The position numbers and the translations under genes are program-made. Below are positions 17,749-26,290 of a stretch of DNA of 64,000 bases, piece after piece. The DNA lies in assembly GCA_944392275.1 (NCBI GenBank), contig CALXWA010000003.1, positions 157,286 through 221,285 of the forward strand. The letters are read 5' to 3'. How positions within the stretch are numbered: position 1 is the stretch's first letter; each line of letters begins with the position of its first letter. This DNA is from an uncultured Alphaproteobacteria bacterium (GTDB taxonomy: Bacteria; Pseudomonadota; Alphaproteobacteria; RF32; CAG-239). The notes beneath the pieces are model-generated. The model saw only the letters and a program-made list of their open reading frames with translations. It was not told where the DNA came from and made no database searches.

Positions 17749-19297
17749 TTTTCTTAATCTCCACTACTCGGAAACGATATACCTTTATGTTGTTTGACCA
17801 ATAACTCGGGCTTAATCCGGCTTTGATTTTTAAGTTATCCAAAAATTCTTCCGGGGTCGGAAGTTGTTTCCAGACCGATGGCAAGAACAGCCCTTGCCGA
17901 TCTCCGTCACGGATAACCAAGCCATCTACCCCCGGCTGAAGTTGGCGACGTAAATCTTGTTCGTCTTGGTAAGACATTTCTTCATAACCGCTTAATAATG
18001 AAATGGTAATTTCAATCTGAGGGATTTCTTCGGCTCGTAACGGCTCAAAACGACTGTCTTCACGGGCGGCTTTATAAGTGTTTTCCGCAATATCCAACAA
18101 AACGGCTTCTCTTGGGAAAAGACTACCGATACACCCGCGAAGATTGCCGTTTTTCTCTAAGGTTACAAAACTTGCTCCTTTGTTAAACAAAACATCGGCG
18201 TAGTCTTGTCGAGATGGGCGATATTTTTTATTCTCAACCGCTTTTTCCAAACTTTGGACTGCGACTTGGTACATTTCTTCTCCGTGATGGCGGGCAAAAT
18301 TTTTCAGATTTTCTACTTCTTGCTCTAACGGCGATTGTTTTTTGTCCGCACTATTTTCTTGTCCGTCAAAAATCCATGAGGCATATCCGACAACACTATC
18401 CCTTTCACCGCTGATATCTCCGGAATTGGCAATATCAATCAATTTTGGGCGTAAATTATTTTCTTTGGCCAAGGCTATTGCCGCATTTATCCCGATTGCT
18501 CCGCAAGAGCGATGCGCTTCAAGCGGATCTTTGCGAGAAACTTTTTCTGCCGTGGCGGCATCTACCGCTTTGGCACTGTCATAATCTAAATAATGGGACA
18601 AATCAGCCGATATGACAATTAAAACATCCGGACGATTGATAAACGGCTTTAAGGCATCGGCAATCTTTTGCGGATTAACATCCCCATAGACTAAAGGCAC
18701 AATCGTAAAATCTTGGAAAATTTTTTGCAAAAACGGCAACTGAACTTCTAAGGAATGTTCCTTTCGATGAGCCTCATTGTTATAAGAAAAACCGTCAAAG
18801 CCTGTTAACATATGTGTAATTTCGGCATCGGTCGGAATATCCCCAAAAACGGTTTTAAAGGACTTTGCATTTGACAAAGCTACCCCTTTAAAAGCTACGT
18901 AATGTGATGGCCCTACCAATATGATTTTTTTTATGTCTTTTTGAAACGGAAGAAGTTTTTTATAAGCACCGGCAGCAATTTGGGCCGAATATTTATAGCC
19001 GGCATGGGGAACAACAACTATTCGCGGACGAGAAATTCCCCCGGTTCCCGCCTGAGACAAGTACCCGTCCACCGCATTGGACAGTTGATAAATATCGGCC
19101 GGATAAAACAAACCAGCAACGGCTGGTATTCTGATATTATTCAAATCTTCATCCCTTAATGAATAGTTATTAATAACTTCGGTGTTTGAGGAAGTATGTT
19201 CTTGAAAATCCATATAGTTTAGAATCAAGAGCATTACAACGGCCACCCCGCCCCATAGGTAATAATTCAGATTATTATCGTTTTCATTGTTTTTCAT
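17738..19297 (-). CDS. Membrane-anchored Memo-AMMECR1 fusion (AmmeMemoRadiSam B and A domains in one chain)
   Basis: 519 residues. One N-terminal hydrophobic segment (YYLWGGVAVVMLLILNYMDF) is followed by a Memo domain (about residues 55-320): IRIPAVAGLFYPAD, then the metal ligands expected from human MEMO1, His in VPHAGYKYS, His in GPSHYVAFKG and Cys in HRSCGAIGINAA. After a short linker comes AMMECR1 (about 340-515) with LRGCIGSLFPRE. Memo and AMMECR1 usually accompany a radical SAM protein. None of that type is in this window, and the nrdG at 62.7-63.4 kb belongs to another family. Biochemical role unknown. Confidence 0.88.
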   Translation of the reverse strand: MKNNENDNNLNYYLWGGVAVVMLLILNYMDFQEHTSSNTEVINNYSLRDEDLNNIRIPAVAGLFYPADIYQLSNAVDGYLSQAGTGGISRPRIVVVPHAGYKYSAQIAAGAYKKLLPFQKDIKKIILVGPSHYVAFKGVALSNAKSFKTVFGDIPTDAEITHMLTGFDGFSYNNEAHRKEHSLEVQLPFLQKIFQDFTIVPLVYGDVNPQKIADALKPFINRPDVLIVISADLSHYLDYDSAKAVDAATAEKVSRKDPLEAHRSCGAIGINAAIALAKENNLRPKLIDIANSGDISGERDSVVGYASWIFDGQENSADKKQSPLEQEVENLKNFARHHGEEMYQVAVQSLEKAVENKKYRPSRQDYADVLFNKGASFVTLEKNGNLRGCIGSLFPREAVLLDIAENTYKAAREDSRFEPLRAEEIPQIEITISLLSGYEEMSYQDEQDLRRQLQPGVDGLVIRDGDRQGLFLPSVWKQLPTPEEFLDNLKIKAGLSPSYWSNNIKVYRFRVVEIKKNAN

Positions 19298-19345
19298 GAA
19301 ATTTGTCTCCGGATTGCTCTTAAAAAGAGCATACTCAACGGGCTG

Positions 19346-20017
19346 TTAATTTTTCGCTAACATTGCATAAAATTCTGCAAAATCTTGGTAATATTGGATG
19401 GCCTTTGAGTGGGAATTTTCCTGTTCTTCCCAGATTGGTTTTCCGATACGTATCGGCAAGACATTTGCCGCCTGTGCACAGTGACTGTCTTGCGGAGAGT
19501 CACCAATCATCCAAACTCGTTGCGGCGTGATGTCCTCAGGCTTTAACAGACCCTGCAAAGCATAAAAAATTTGTTCCGGATAGGGTTTGTCTTTGGGAGC
19601 CTCATGTCCGCAAACCACACGCAAAAACCAATCTTTATCAAATAAATGTTGCAGTTCTGCTTCCAGCAAGCGGCGGTCTTTATTACTCAAGATTATCAAC
19701 GGAATGTTTTGTGCACGCAAAAAAAGCAACGTTTCTTTTACCTTTGGGAATGTGTGAATTGTCTTTTTTATTTCCGGCAAATATAATTCCACATATCGTT
19801 CATAAGCTTCGGTTGCTTTTTTAGGACCGAAAAAATGCGGAAAATTGTCCCGAAAAGATAAATCTTTATCCCTTTTTTGTTTGGTTTCTTCCCAATTGGG
19901 CAAATGATATTCTTGCAAAACTCGATTTACCGTCTGAACCAACAACGGGCGGCTGTCTGAAAGTGTATTGTCCCAATCAAGTAAAACATATTCAAGTTCT
20001 GAAAGGTTTGGTATCAT
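19346..20017 (-). CDS. HAD-superfamily phosphatase (phosphoglycolate phosphatase-like)
   Basis: About 223 residues from the ATG at 20017 (GGAG 6 nt upstream). The further upstream in-frame ATGs lie in or beside a hairpin and are less likely. HAD motifs: I, LLDWDNTLSDS (nucleophile and acid/base Asp); II, IILSNKD; III, Lys in KDKPYPEQ; IV, WMIGDSPQDSHCA. The cap is helical, as in subfamily IA. The substrate is unknown. It follows serS after a hairpin. Confidence 0.85.
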   Translation of the reverse strand: MIPNLSELEYVLLDWDNTLSDSRPLLVQTVNRVLQEYHLPNWEETKQKRDKDLSFRDNFPHFFGPKKATEAYERYVELYLPEIKKTIHTFPKVKETLLFLRAQNIPLIILSNKDRRLLEAELQHLFDKDWFLRVVCGHEAPKDKPYPEQIFYALQGLLKPEDITPQRVWMIGDSPQDSHCAQAANVLPIRIGKPIWEEQENSHSKAIQYYQDFAEFYAMLAKN

Positions 20018-20032
20018 CTTAATCTCCATAAA

Positions 20033-20061
20033 AATGCCCGGCAAAATTAAGTGCCGGGCAT
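20033..20061 (-). terminator. Hairpin after serS (probable terminator)
   Basis: ATGCCCGGCA and TGCCGGGCAT form a strong stem with an 8-nt loop. On the minus strand five T follow directly, just before the HAD gene. Confidence 0.6.
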
Positions 20062-20079
20062 AGGCTTAAATTCTGAAAA

Positions 20080-21366
20080 TTATGCCGCTTTGCCGATTTT
20101 CGTCTTTCCGCCCATATAGGGTTGAAGTTTTACCGGAATATTAACCGTTCCATCGGCATTTTGGTGATTTTCTATAAACGGAACCAACGCACGCGGGGTG
20201 GCAATGCCGGTATTGTTTAAAGTATGAACATACTTCACTTTACCGTCGGCATTGTCCCGATAACGCAAATTGGTGCGGCGAGCCTGCCATTCCGTAATGT
20301 TTGAGCAAGAGTGTGTCTCACGATAACAATTTTGTGACGGAACCCATGCTTCCAAATCATATTGCCGATATTTGGGAGCTCCCATGTCGCCGGTACAAAC
20401 TTCCAAAACTTGGTAAGGCAACTCTAAATCTTGGAGAACTTCTTCCGATATTGCCAAAAGTTTTTGATGCCACTTTTCGCTTTCGGCAATGTCATTTTTG
20501 CAGATAACAAATTGCTCTGTTTTCATAAATTGGTGGACACGAATCAAACCTCTGGTATCTTTTCCGGCAGCTCCGGCCTCTCTCCGGAAGCAAGGAGAAA
20601 ATCCGGCATAGAGAATCGGCAACTCATTTTCGGGTAAAATTTCATCAGCACGCAGAGAATTTAAAATCAATTCTGCCGTACCGGAAAGATAAATATCATC
20701 TGCCGGAAGGTAATAAACTTCATCCCGAGAAAACGGCAGATACCCTTGTCCATACAAAGGTTTTTCTTTAGAAATGGAGGGAACGGTAATTACCGTAAAT
20801 CCATAACCGCGGAGTTTATCCAACACCATCATATGAATGGCTAATTCTAACTTGGCCAAATCATTTTTAATGGCATAGGTTCTTGAACCAGAAACTTTGG
20901 CAATACGCTCCATTTCTGACCAATCGTTCAGCTCCATTAACTCAACATGGTCTCTGGGCTTAAAATCAAAAACACGCGGTGTTCCGACTTTACGACGAAC
21001 CACATTGCCCGAATCATCCGGACCAACCGGGCTTTCCGGTGAGGGCATATTGGGCATACGCCACATGATATTGTTGTATTTTTCTTGTTCTGCCGCCAGT
21101 TTTTCTTGTTCAACCTTTAGTTCTTCCCCAATGGCTTTGCTTTTGGCTATAATGGCCGGGCGTTCTTCTGCCGAGGCGGATTTTATTGAATTGCTGAGTT
21201 TGTTTTTTTCTTCAGACAGAGATTGTGATGATGTCTTTAACTTGTTGATATCCTTGTATAATGCAATCAATGCATCAATATCTATATCCTCTTTTGTATA
21301 GCCTTTTTTCGCTAATCCTTCTTTTATGACATCCGGATTTTCCGCAATATATTTTATATCCAACAT
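20080..21366 (-). CDS. serS: Serine-tRNA ligase
   Basis: 428 residues, normal for SerRS. The N-terminal ~110 residues are the charged antiparallel coiled-coil that grips tRNA-Ser. The class II core follows: motif 2 around FSPCFRREAGAAGKDTRGL with VHQFMKTEQF, and motif 3 around GIATPRALVPFIENHQ. ETHSCSNITEWQARR is also characteristic. It charges tRNA-Ser with serine. It is divergent from trpS. Confidence 0.97.
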   Translation of the reverse strand: MLDIKYIAENPDVIKEGLAKKGYTKEDIDIDALIALYKDINKLKTSSQSLSEEKNKLSNSIKSASAEERPAIIAKSKAIGEELKVEQEKLAAEQEKYNNIMWRMPNMPSPESPVGPDDSGNVVRRKVGTPRVFDFKPRDHVELMELNDWSEMERIAKVSGSRTYAIKNDLAKLELAIHMMVLDKLRGYGFTVITVPSISKEKPLYGQGYLPFSRDEVYYLPADDIYLSGTAELILNSLRADEILPENELPILYAGFSPCFRREAGAAGKDTRGLIRVHQFMKTEQFVICKNDIAESEKWHQKLLAISEEVLQDLELPYQVLEVCTGDMGAPKYRQYDLEAWVPSQNCYRETHSCSNITEWQARRTNLRYRDNADGKVKYVHTLNNTGIATPRALVPFIENHQNADGTVNIPVKLQPYMGGKTKIGKAA

Positions 21367-21407
21367 CTTTATTCTGTCCTAATTTTATTATAAGTTTTAG
21401 TTTTTAA

Positions 21408-21436
21408 TTGATTTTCAACAGAGCATAGAGTATCAA
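21408..21436 (+). promoter_or_regulatory. Candidate sigma-70 promoter of trpS
   Basis: TTGATT, 17 bp, TATCAA, ending 42 bp before the trpS start. It fits consensus spacing, with a moderate -10 match. Confidence 0.4.
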
Positions 21437-21478
21437 TTTTATAAATAAAAACAACAGAAAATTTTAGGATTAAGCACA

Positions 21479-22495
21479 ATGTTTGAAGGAAAAACTGTTT
21501 TAACCGGTGTAAAGCCTACCGGAAAACCTCATCTCGGGAATTATCTCGGGGCTATTAAACCTGCGATTGAGCTGGGACACGAGGCTTTAGCTCAAGGTGG
21601 AAAACATTATATGTTTATTGCGGATTATCATGCCATTAATGCTGAAAAAAATCCGGCTATTCTTAACGAAATGACAAAAGAAATTGCCTGTATTTATTTG
21701 GCTTGCGGGCTGGATCCGGAGAAATCTTATTTTTATCGGCAATCCGATATCCCCGAAATTCCGGAAATCACAACGATTTTATATGCTTATACCCCCAAAG
21801 GATTTATGAACAAAGCCCACGCCTATAAGGCTCAGGTTGACAAGAATCGAGAAGCCGGAAAACCTGACGATGACGGAATCAATATGGGGTTATACACTTA
21901 TCCGACCCTTATGGCGGCCGATATTTTGGCTTATGACTCCGATATTGTTCCTGTTGGAAAAGACCAAGTACAGCATGTGGAAATTGCTCGGGATATTGCC
22001 GGAGCCATCAATGCTCATTATGGAAAAGAGTTGCTCAAACTCCCAACCTATAAATTTGATGACAATGTCGCCGTTGTTCCCGGTCTTGACGGACGCAAAA
22101 TGAGTAAATCTTATGGAAATGTTATTCCTTTATTTGAAGATGATAAAACTATCAAAAAAGCTATCTTTTCCATAAAAACAGACTCTCGTCCGATGGAAGA
22201 ACCCAAAAATCCGGATGAAATTTTGGTCTATGAAATTTATAAAGCCGTTGCCTCCCCGGAACAAGTCAAAGAAATGGCGGAGGGTCTTCGTCAAGGAAAA
22301 CTTGGCTACGGACATATCAAAAACATGCTTTTAGATGCGGTTATTAATGAAATTAAAGTTGCTCGCGAAAAATATGACTATTATATGGCTCACTTCAACG
22401 AGGTTGAAGACATGTTGCAAAAAGGAGCCGCAAAAGCTCGTCCTGCAGCCCAAGCAACGCTTAAACGCTTAAAAGACGCTGTCTTTGGTAGATAA
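21479..22495 (+). CDS. trpS: Tryptophan-tRNA ligase
   Basis: 338 residues, class I aminoacyl-tRNA synthetase. The HIGH-equivalent is in KPHLGNYLGAIKP and the KMSKS loop is DGRKMSKSYGN. The TrpRS-specific middle (YTYPTLMAADILAY, VGKDQVQH) is complete. It charges tRNA-Trp. A hairpin terminator follows the stop. Confidence 0.97.
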   Translation: MFEGKTVLTGVKPTGKPHLGNYLGAIKPAIELGHEALAQGGKHYMFIADYHAINAEKNPAILNEMTKEIACIYLACGLDPEKSYFYRQSDIPEIPEITTILYAYTPKGFMNKAHAYKAQVDKNREAGKPDDDGINMGLYTYPTLMAADILAYDSDIVPVGKDQVQHVEIARDIAGAINAHYGKELLKLPTYKFDDNVAVVPGLDGRKMSKSYGNVIPLFEDDKTIKKAIFSIKTDSRPMEEPKNPDEILVYEIYKAVASPEQVKEMAEGLRQGKLGYGHIKNMLLDAVINEIKVAREKYDYYMAHFNEVEDMLQKGAAKARPAAQATLKRLKDAVFGR

Positions 22496-22507
22496 TAAAA
22501 TTTAGAT

Positions 22508-22543
22508 TAAAAAAAACGCAGATTTTTATCTGCGTTTTTTTGT
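22508..22543. terminator. Terminator between trpS and the META-domain lipoprotein gene
   Basis: AAAAAACGCAGAT and ATCTGCGTTTTTT form a stem with a short loop. A- and T-runs make it usable from both convergent sides. Confidence 0.9.
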
Positions 22544-22546
22544 TGT

Positions 22547-22939
22547 TTATTGGGCTGTTTTTTCAATCTCTTCAAACCCAAGTTCTTGCCCGTTATCGGT
22601 TATCAGGACCAGAGTGTTATCCTCAACCTTCCAACTTTTGATTCGCGGCAATATTTGCAGAAAATTAGCTTCGGCTTCCATCATATCTTGGGGACCCATC
22701 ATCATTGTACTGGCGGCCGGAGGAAAAGTAATTTTTTCACCGTCTTGTTCATAGGTACCAAAATAGTTATTGACGATTTTACCAAAATACCGATTTTCTT
22801 CCGGAGCAAAGCCCAAGGTAATCAAAGCATCATTTTGTGCTTGAAGAAGTTTGTACTCCTTTCCTTTGAAGGAATATTCCGGTTGCGACGAGCACGCCCA
22901 GAGCCCAAAAAGTAAAAACATGGCCAATACTTTTTTCAT
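22547..22939 (-). CDS. META/HslJ-domain lipoprotein
   Basis: 130 residues. The signal peptide MKKVLAMFLLFGLWAC ends in a lipobox-like Leu-Trp-Ala-Cys. The mature part has the META-domain pattern: ITFPPAASTMMMGPQDMMEAEANFLQILPRI followed by KVEDNTLVLITDNGQELGF. Such proteins are periplasmic or outer-membrane associated. HslJ is linked to novobiocin and heat response in E. coli, but the function here is unknown. Confidence 0.8.
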   Translation of the reverse strand: MKKVLAMFLLFGLWACSSQPEYSFKGKEYKLLQAQNDALITLGFAPEENRYFGKIVNNYFGTYEQDGEKITFPPAASTMMMGPQDMMEAEANFLQILPRIKSWKVEDNTLVLITDNGQELGFEEIEKTAQ

Positions 22940-23031
22940 TAAATTATCTCCTTTGTGTGGTTAATTTGCTTTTAATATACTTGGTTTTAAAACTTTTTCC
23001 ACCTAAATCGACGTAATCCTGAAAAAAATAC

Positions 23032-23059
23032 TTGATTTTTTATTTAATTATTATATGTT
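23032..23059 (+). promoter_or_regulatory. Candidate promoter of tRNA-Thr
   Basis: TTGATT, 16 bp, TATGTT, ending 17 bp before the tRNA. The -10 match is moderate. Confidence 0.35.
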
Positions 23060-23076
23060 GCCTATCAGTTGATTGT

Positions 23077-23151
23077 GCCGCTATAGCTCAGTGGTAGAGC
23101 ACACCCTTGGTAAGGGTGGGGTCGTAAGTCCGATTCTTACTAGCGGCACCA
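23077..23151 (+). tRNA. tRNA-Thr (anticodon GGT)
   Basis: A full cloverleaf can be drawn. The acceptor GCCGCTA/TAGCGGC has A73 and an encoded CCA; the D-stem GCTC/GAGC has loop AGTGGTA. The anticodon stem CACCC/GGGTG has loop TTGGTAA (anticodon GGT), followed by a 5-nt variable loop. The T-stem GTAAG/CTTAC has loop TCCGATT. Position 55 is C instead of the almost universal T (pseudouridine), so the G18-U55 tertiary pair would be altered. The last 12 bases overlap the end of the recombinase gene on the other strand. Confidence 0.93.
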
Positions 23152-24684
23152 TTTATCAGTTTCTGGCGTTTTTAGTAGTTCATCGAATGGCTTAACTATT
23201 GAAAACGCTATATTTTTTCCTTCAGTTTTGCAGTCCGATAATATTAATTTCAAAATGTCTCTTTTTTCAGAAATAATCGGACTTTTTAAGAATTTTCCTA
23301 CATTTGCAGCTATTTCCGCGATATTTGCTAGTATTTCATCAGTTTCAGCATCAATCTCAAGGTATTTATCCATATCTTTTTGTAGTTTTTCTTTTTCCAT
23401 TTCAATTTCAGTTTTTAATTCATTATACATTTTTTCATCGCATTTGCCTTTCATATAGCCGCGGAATAAGTTTTTTGCTTCTTCATCAAGCTCATTTAAT
23501 TTAATGGTAATGTCTCGTTTGAGATTGGTTGTATTGATATTTTCGGCTTTGAGTTGCTTTTTCACTTCTGCCTTAATATTGTTTAACATAGTGTCACTAA
23601 TGTTAATAGGTAATGACAATTCTTGTTCAAGCTGTTGTAAGATTTTTGCTTCATTGATTGGTTTTTGTGAACATTTGGAGCGTAATTTGTTGCATTTTAA
23701 ATAATTGTAAGAATGTTTATCGTCTTTTACTTTAGTTTCACAAGTCATTAAACTACCACAACAACCACATCTGACTAAACCTGTAAAAATATATTGTTTA
23801 TCACCATAATATAATTTACTTGGTGCTCGTTTTCTTCCTTCCATGGTATCTTGGACAATTTGAAACAATTCTTTATCTATAAATAAAGGATAAGGATGTT
23901 TGTAAACTTTGCCTTTTTGCGTGAAATATCCAATGTAAAAAGTGTTTTTCAGTATGTTTTGAACTTGAGCACGACTAATTGTTTTATTTACACGACACAT
24001 TTTTGAAGATAATCCTAAGGTTCTGGCTAGATTGGTAATGTCTTGCAAGGTTCGTCCACCTTTGGCATATTCTTCGAAAAGTCTTTTAACCTTTGGTGCT
24101 CGTTCTTCATCTATAATTATATTTGCCGGAGTCGATTTGGTTTTTGATATATTTAAATATCCTACCGGTGCACAAGATTGCCATTGTCCTGCTTCTCTTT
24201 TATATTCCTGACTGCGTAAAACATTGTCTCTTAAAGCACCTACATACATTTTAGCGGATAAAACTCCCATATCCCAACGTAAAATATCAGATGAATTACT
24301 ATCTCTGTGCAAATAGAAACCTTCTTTATAAAAATGTATCTCAATCCTTCCTTGTTTACGCAAATCGTCTAATTCAACACATTCCTTATATCCTCTTTGC
24401 AATCTATCGACACAATTTACAACAATAGCGGTTTTGTGTTTTTGAGATTTTACAAATTCAAGCATTTCATAAAATTTTAGACGCCCGCCTCGCGTTGAAC
24501 TTTCTACAATAGAGAATTTATCTAGAATCTTAAATTTGTGATTGTTACAATAATCAACAACCGTTTTAAGTTGTGCATCAATGGAAGCACCTTTCTTTTG
24601 TTCTTCCGATGAAACTCGAGCAAATATAACAGCTTGTTTACATTCTTCATCTGCAATATTTTGATATTTATTTCTTTTAGACAT
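23140..24684 (-). CDS. Large serine recombinase (site-specific integrase)
   Basis: 514 residues from the ATG at 24684, which has a GAGGAG site; an upstream in-frame TTG is unlikely. The N-terminal resolvase domain begins AVIFARVSSEEQKKGASIDAQL, with catalytic Ser in RVSSEEQ and the Arg pair in NCVDRLQRG. The recombinase domain follows, then a zinc ribbon (VRCGCCGSLMTCE...LKCNKLRSKCSQ) and a C-terminal coiled-coil. Such enzymes integrate and excise phages and mobile elements. Its stop codon lies inside the tRNA-Thr gene on the opposite strand, placing the element junction at the tRNA 3' end. Confidence 0.92.
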   Translation of the reverse strand: MSKRNKYQNIADEECKQAVIFARVSSEEQKKGASIDAQLKTVVDYCNNHKFKILDKFSIVESSTRGGRLKFYEMLEFVKSQKHKTAIVVNCVDRLQRGYKECVELDDLRKQGRIEIHFYKEGFYLHRDSNSSDILRWDMGVLSAKMYVGALRDNVLRSQEYKREAGQWQSCAPVGYLNISKTKSTPANIIIDEERAPKVKRLFEEYAKGGRTLQDITNLARTLGLSSKMCRVNKTISRAQVQNILKNTFYIGYFTQKGKVYKHPYPLFIDKELFQIVQDTMEGRKRAPSKLYYGDKQYIFTGLVRCGCCGSLMTCETKVKDDKHSYNYLKCNKLRSKCSQKPINEAKILQQLEQELSLPINISDTMLNNIKAEVKKQLKAENINTTNLKRDITIKLNELDEEAKNLFRGYMKGKCDEKMYNELKTEIEMEKEKLQKDMDKYLEIDAETDEILANIAEIAANVGKFLKSPIISEKRDILKLILSDCKTEGKNIAFSIVKPFDELLKTPETDKWCR

Positions 24685-24697
24685 GATATTACTCCTC

Positions 24698-24713
24698 AAA
24701 ATTAGTCCGATAA
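24698..24713 (+). repeat. Boundary motif B (copy near the recombinase start)
   Basis: AAAATTAGTCCGATAA. The core TTAGTCCGAT recurs at 28354-28367, 31292-31306 and 32395-32408, with partial AGTCCGAT matches at 30424-30431 and in the tRNA T-arm. It is followed here within 15 bp by ATGTCGTGTTATT, related to repeat A. Confidence 0.6.
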
Positions 24714-24792
24714 TGTTATTATGTCGTGTTATTTTGGGAAAGTACGCAGTTATTTTCAGATTCTTGCAATTTTTTCACTAACAAATTACTGA

Positions 24793-24864
24793 TATTTCAA
24801 AATGTTAACCTAATTCCCAATTGGAACGAGGTTATAAAAAGTTATTGTCGTTAACGTCACAAAG
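24793..24864 (+). repeat. Repeat C (imperfect hairpin) plus repeat D, first copy
   Basis: C: AACCTAATTCC and GGAACGAGGTT (24807-24833) form an imperfect stem. D: TTATTGTCGTTAACGTCAC follows, with the palindromic core CGTTAACG. C recurs at 28584-28610 with a compensatory change in the stem, and a degenerate C plus near-identical D recur at 30086-30156. Confidence 0.65.
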
Positions 24865-24907
24865 TTAAAAAAATAACCTCTGCTAAAATTTACAGAGGTT
24901 GGGGTAT

Positions 24908-25093
24908 TCAAGTTGATTTAGTGACGTTGATGTCCGTTAATTGTTTTTCAGATTGCTTTGCATGATAAACAGCCTTTGCTCCTAAATAGAAAAAACGGAT
25001 TAATTTGTTAGTCATTTCAGTTAATTCATCATCCGTAAAATCGGGATAATAAATCTTTAATTCTTCTTTTATTTCATTAAACGTATCAGTCAT
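24908..25093 (-). CDS. Small hypothetical protein (61 aa) next to the recombinase
   Basis: Starting from the ATG at 25093, the product is acidic at its N-terminus (MTDTFNEIKEELKIYYPDFTDDEL) and mixed helical after that, with no membrane segment. No family recognised. A frameshifted, diverged copy of its 3' part together with repeats C and D occurs at 30126-30330, so the locus has been duplicated inside the accessory block. The ribosome site is weak. An accessory role in recombination or replication is only a guess. Confidence 0.55.
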   Translation of the reverse strand: MTDTFNEIKEELKIYYPDFTDDELTEMTNKLIRFFYLGAKAVYHAKQSEKQLTDINVTKST

Positions 25094-25224
25094 AATAATT
25101 ATATGTCGGGATTGAATAAATATGTAAAACAGGAAACGAAAATTAAATTTACATTTATTCAAAATGCAAATAGATTAGAATTGATATTTATCAAAATGAC
25201 ATAGTTTCGGGATTTTATAATAAT

Positions 25225-26286
25225 CTATGAAGCACTTTCCATAAAAGTTAGTAAGAAATCTTTTTTTATTCCTTTTATTTTTCCTTCATGTCTACTAGTA
25301 AAAGAATAAAGCTCCTCTACTTGCGAATATGGAAAATAGAGAGCATTCAAATCTTTAAACTGTTCCTTATGGCATTTAGTAATTACGTCTTCTCTATCAT
25401 TATCTGGGGCAACTATCACATAATGAGTATTTAGATGCTCTGCAGCGTTTTTAAATTGTAACATTCTGCTCAAACCACTAGTAACTCCTGTTGTGTGCTC
25501 TACTTCAAATGCAAAAGGCAAACCGCCATTAAAGTATAAACAATCTATATGTTTACCTACTTGAATTGCATCTGGAAACTGTGATATTGTTGGCTCTTCA
25601 GTTAATTGTTTAACAATATTGGGATATTCAATGATTCTTTTTTGATTATATATAATTCCGTGATCTTCAACAGCAATCCAACTTCTCATATCTAAAGCTC
25701 TAGCAATTTCAGAAAGAGCAACTTGAATTTGAGAGTGTCTACGTTGTATCTCAATAGACATTCCTTCTTTATTAATTTTTGCGGGTACAACATCATACAT
25801 CATATCCATTGAAGGAATTTCATTAATTACACAACTTTCCCCTAAATCAATATATTCTATTTTACCTAATTTGTGAGTCTTATCAGGAAGCCATAAAATA
25901 TGTTTATGTCCCTTTTTGATTGAAACAATACCACCTATAGTCTCTTGTCTGCCAGGGGTGCAAACAAAAATTTCAGGAGTGTGTGCTAATAAGCTTTCTA
26001 AAACAGAACGCGTATTATAACTACCAGCCAATACTCTATCTATATTGATTGGTATCCGTGAATTTAATGCATTTGCTACGCGCCAAATCATTTGACTACT
26101 AATAGTTTCATATTCTCCCCACTGCTCTCCAATCTTTCTACGTCTAATAGTTATAGGTCCTTCAGGCATAACAACATTTACTATTTGTATTTCACCTTTA
26201 TTTTTGGGATTTACATAACTATATAAAATGTTCTTATCTAAACAATTTATTGCTCTACATATATTTGAGGCAGTATATATTTGCAT
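25225..26286 (-). CDS. Probable type II restriction endonuclease
   Basis: 353 residues, 4 bp downstream of a DNA cytosine methyltransferase gene on the same strand. The C-terminal part has GKHIDCLYFNGGLPFAFEVEHTTG, where Asp followed by Glu-x-Glu after a hairpin fits a PD-(D/E)xK-like metal site. TSGLSRMLQFKNAAEHLNTHYVIVAP then resembles the rest of that fold. The N-terminal ~180 residues may recognise DNA. The exact restriction family was not recognised. The call rests on the motif and on the methyltransferase neighbour. Base composition is AT-rich like the whole block. Confidence 0.6.
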   Translation of the reverse strand: MQIYTASNICRAINCLDKNILYSYVNPKNKGEIQIVNVVMPEGPITIRRRKIGEQWGEYETISSQMIWRVANALNSRIPINIDRVLAGSYNTRSVLESLLAHTPEIFVCTPGRQETIGGIVSIKKGHKHILWLPDKTHKLGKIEYIDLGESCVINEIPSMDMMYDVVPAKINKEGMSIEIQRRHSQIQVALSEIARALDMRSWIAVEDHGIIYNQKRIIEYPNIVKQLTEEPTISQFPDAIQVGKHIDCLYFNGGLPFAFEVEHTTGVTSGLSRMLQFKNAAEHLNTHYVIVAPDNDREDVITKCHKEQFKDLNALYFPYSQVEELYSFTSRHEGKIKGIKKDFLLTFMESAS

Positions 26287-26290
26287 AAAT

